A stretch of DNA of 64,000 bases, taken from Phytopythium helicoides (Eukaryota > Oomycota > Peronosporomycetes > Pythiales > Pythiaceae). The first letter of the stretch is position 1; every line of letters begins with the position of its first letter. Of the stretch, positions 61,641-64,000 are shown piece after piece. The stretch lies in NCBI GenBank assembly GCA_024867545.1, contig JANFNE010000021.1:372001-436000 (forward strand), written 5' to 3'. The position numbers and the translations under genes were made by a program. Under the pieces are notes generated by a model. The model searched no databases, was not told where the DNA came from, and saw only the letters and a program-made list of their open reading frames with translations.

Positions 61641-62320
61641 TCACAGCACGAGCGCGGGCGCCTGCAGCGCGTCGAGCTCGTCGGCCCAGTCGGCCGCGAA
61701 CGCGTAGCTGGCGAGCGAGGCCTCGTCGTCGGCGCAGGCGGCGGGCCCGCGCGGTCTCCTGGAGCTCGAGCGGCACGACGGGCGCGCAGTCGGCGAGGCG
61801 CGCGAGGTCGTCGGCGAGCGCGCAGTCGTCCGAGCAGCAGCCCCTGCCCAGGTCGGCGCGGTGGCTGAAGAGCGCCGACAGCTCGTCCTCGGTGGCCACC
61901 AGGCTGGACGAGTCGGCGAACGCGTGCTGCGGGTTGAACCCGAGCAGCGCATCCACGCAGCGGCAGCAGGCGCAGCGTCAGCGGGATGGTCACCAGGCGC
62001 GTCCAGAGCATCGTGGGGCGGCCCGCGCGGCCGGCACCCCGGGTGAGGCGCACCAGCAGCCGCAGCTCGCTCGCGGGGTCCACCAGGAAGGCGCCGTTGC
62101 GGTAATGCGCACGCGTGTAGTCCTCGAGCCGCTCGGCGTCCGCGAGGTCCAGGAACGGGTACACGTTCTTGCCGTAGAGCGCGGCGGCCGACGCGGCGCC
62201 GAGCTCGACCGCGCACGCCGAGGACGCGAGCACGAACTCGCCCGTTGGCAGGCAGTAGCCCACGCGGCCGCCGTCGGGCACGTGCAGCAGCTCCAGCAGT
62301 GTCACCGACCCGAGGTCCAT
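61641..62320 (-). CDS. PAS-like domain protein, two frame breaks
   Basis: ATG 62320 (MDLGSVTLLELLHVPDGGRV). The first 130 residues look like a PAS fold: GYCLPTGEFVLASSACAVEL, YGKNVYPFLDLADAERLEDY, HYRNGAFLVD, RLLVRLTRGAGR, LWTRLVTIPLTLRLLPL. The frame breaks near 61960; CVDALLGFNPQHAFADSSSL, VATEDELSALFSHRADLGRG and DLARLADCAPVVPLELQET follow in another frame. A second break near 61750 leads to AACADDEASLASYAFAADWA and a stop at 61641. Total is about 225 residues. PAS modules sense ligands or mediate dimers; no output domain is attached. The identification is from pattern and is moderate. Confidence 0.55.
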
Positions 62321-62844
62321 CGATCGAGAGTGTTTCGGCGTGGGTGGCGGCGCACGAATTGTAAAGTGACGGTCGCGAGCAGCAGAGTGCGCGCCGCAGA
62401 TCGTTTTCGACAATGGCATCTCGTCACTCGCGGCCGCTACGGTAGCCGCGGCGCCGGCTCGTCTGCGCCGGTTTCTCTGTGAGCTTTTTCCCTGCGTGTC
62501 TATTGGACGTCGGCAACTGCGCGGAACGGGTCAGGACAGTGCTAATGATAGCAGCCGGCGTCCAAGCGGCGCACCGTGGCGATCTCCTCCAAGCAGACTG
62601 GTGGCCCCCAGCGCGAGCTCTGCATGTGGCCGAGGCCTCTCCGACCAGGCAGGCCCTCTCCATGGGCCGCGGCTCCACAGAGCGCCACGTGGAGAGGACG
62701 AGGCGCCGGGTGGCGTTCCATGTGCCATCATTTACGTGCGGCCGGGAGATACGTTGAAGCGGGCAAGTAAAAAGCCTTTCGAGATCCTGGCGTACCCAAT
62801 CGCGTACAAGCTTTCCTTTTACGAAACCCGCAAACGCGACGCGA

Positions 62845-62857
62845 TGATTGGCTGAAA
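62845..62857 (-). promoter_or_regulatory. CCAAT box (reverse orientation) upstream of EAF
   Basis: TGATTGGCTGAAA is the exact reverse complement of the 13-mer at 3254 and 11286. It lies about 60 bp before the EAF ATG. Confidence 0.45.
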
Positions 62858-62918
62858 AGCGCCGACTTTCTTTTTATTCTAGCGGATTTTGCCTGTGGTA
62901 ACCAGCGATAACAACAGC

Positions 62919-63620
62919 ATGGCAAGCGATGGCGCGCCGGTGGACGGCCGCGAGTACGCCGTGACGCTGGGGCGCTCGCTGCGGCTCGAGGGGGCGGGCG
63001 AGCTCGATGACGACGAGCCCCGCGAGGTGTTCGCGACCTTCCGCTACGAGTTCCAGCCGGCGTCGGTGGACAAGCGCGCGCCGGGCGTCGTGAGCGCCGA
63101 CGACTCGCGCGGCGTGCAAGTGCTCATGGCGTCATCGGCCGGCGCGCCGGGCGGCGTGCAGTTCAAGGGCAAGCTGGCCGACAACAAAGACACGGACTGC
63201 CTGCTGCTCTTCGACGGCGAGCGCTTCCGCCTCGAGCGCTGCCCATTCAGCTGCACGCAGCTGAGGCCCGTGCGCGCCACAGCACCAAAGCGCAAGCTCG
63301 AGGGCGGCAAGGACGAGTCGGAGGCGGTGGTGGCGGCTGGCAAGCAAGTCGGTGGGAAGATCAGGGGCAAGACGGGCAGACCGCGTGGCCGCCCGCCCAA
63401 GGCCAAGGCGGCCGCATCGACTACGCCTCAGCCAGCCAAGAAGCCCAGGACGACCAGCAAGAAGACCGCTGCTGCGAGTGGCAACTCGAGCGCAGTAGCT
63501 GCTAGCAGCGAAGGAGGAGGGTGTCTAGAGCCGTCTTTAGCTGGCGGTGGTGGTGCAGAGGATGCATCTGCGGCCACAGCGAGCGCCGACTCGACCGCTG
63601 CTGGGGCAACAGAGGACTAA
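62919..63620 (+). CDS. ELL-associated factor (EAF) family transcription elongation protein with AT-hook
   Basis: 233 residues from ATG 62919 (MASDGAPVDGREYAVTLGRS). The N-terminal domain follows the EAF pattern: REYAVTLGRSL, EVFATFRYEFQPASVDKRAP, VQFKGKLADNKDTDCLLLFD and GERFRLERCPFSCTQLRPVR. A basic region follows, with an AT-hook-like GRPRGRPPKAKAA and Lys/Ser/Thr/Ala-rich tail. EAF proteins partner ELL in the super elongation complex and raise RNA polymerase II processivity. In animals EAF carries an acidic/Ser-rich transactivation tail; here the tail is a DNA-binding type basic segment, then a Gly/Ala-rich end. Single exon, intact, 60 bp downstream of a reversed CCAAT box. Confidence 0.82.
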   Translation: MASDGAPVDGREYAVTLGRSLRLEGAGELDDDEPREVFATFRYEFQPASVDKRAPGVVSADDSRGVQVLMASSAGAPGGVQFKGKLADNKDTDCLLLFDGERFRLERCPFSCTQLRPVRATAPKRKLEGGKDESEAVVAAGKQVGGKIRGKTGRPRGRPPKAKAAASTTPQPAKKPRTTSKKTAAASGNSSAVAASSEGGGCLEPSLAGGGGAEDASAATASADSTAAGATED

Positions 63621-64000
63621 ACTTGAATGCATCACCACGTACTGTACGCTGTCGCTCGCTGCAGAATGAGCGAGCTCACGTAGCAAACGGGATGTTAAGG
63701 TGCTCGTGGGCAGCCGCTCGTGCAACTGGGAAGCCCGCGGGCATCTCGAGTCGTGGAACTGCGGCGTACCTCTTCAACATGGTCATCGAAAATTCGTGTG
63801 GCCCACCTGGCAATCCTTTGAAGCGTCACTTTTCTGCCTCTGAAGTCTCGAACTCAGATGGCAGGGGGTAGCCGCTCGCATACAAACGCCAAGTGAAAAT
63901 GAGAGGTGCGACCTGCTAGTGTGGGGGTGGTGTTCTCGCCTGTTTGAAGGGCGAAACATCTCGCGCTCAGTATGGAGAACGGACGACCAGCGACCGCTCC
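63621..64000. other. 3' flank of EAF to the end of the window
   Basis: 380 bp. A plus-strand frame (63521-63871) overlaps EAF in another frame and is probably spurious. No other feature is seen. Confidence 0.45.

Overview
The window looks like nuclear DNA from an oomycete (Peronosporales/Pythiales-like). Genes are densely packed on both strands, introns are very short (about 50-90 bp, GT..AG with GTRNGT-type donors), coding GC is high, divergent promoters are compact, and the repertoire is eukaryotic: SET/PHD methyltransferase, SYF2, MED31, EAF, a CDPK with EF hands, myosin, BiP-type HSP70 and a selenocysteine tRNA. The species cannot be named from the sequence alone.

Layout. 0-12.5 kb holds housekeeping and chromatin genes: an ELMO+TLDc protein, two unknown small proteins, a SET-domain histone methyltransferase with a C-terminal PHD finger, TTC27, SYF2 and the PLP synthase PDX1. 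12.5-22 kb is a head-to-tail array of five TauE/SafE-like (TSUP) membrane proteins on the minus strand; two are open and three are frame-disrupted. 22-31 kb has a divergent BiP-like HSP70, a membrane-anchored histidine acid phosphatase with eight exons, and two long stretches without convincing genes. 31-46 kb has a PDZ+ZZ protein, a DHTKD1-like 2-oxoacid dehydrogenase E1, an alpha-helical protein, a 13-exon calcium-dependent kinase, coiled-coil and PH-domain proteins, and three members of a small secreted four-cysteine family. Two of these are in inverted orientation 8 kb apart and almost identical. 47-64 kb has MEMO, a myosin apparently fused to three PDZ domains, a MYND protein, two tryparedoxin-like proteins, tRNA-Sec, formate-THF ligase, MED31, a PAS-like protein and EAF.

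The strongest leads for something undescribed are the secreted CGWRYP/YWY family with its sharply bounded near-identity tract, the TSUP array with mixed intact and broken copies, the myosin-PDZ architecture, and the BiP-like gene with a stop codon in its signal peptide, a short lid and a C-terminal HNEL. A caution applies throughout: many conserved genes carry one or more single-base frame breaks at places where homology continues immediately in another frame. This points to residual indel errors in the assembly at least as much as to gene decay. Exon boundaries were worked out by hand from splice signals and protein continuity. Protein identities rest on recognised motifs, not on database searches.
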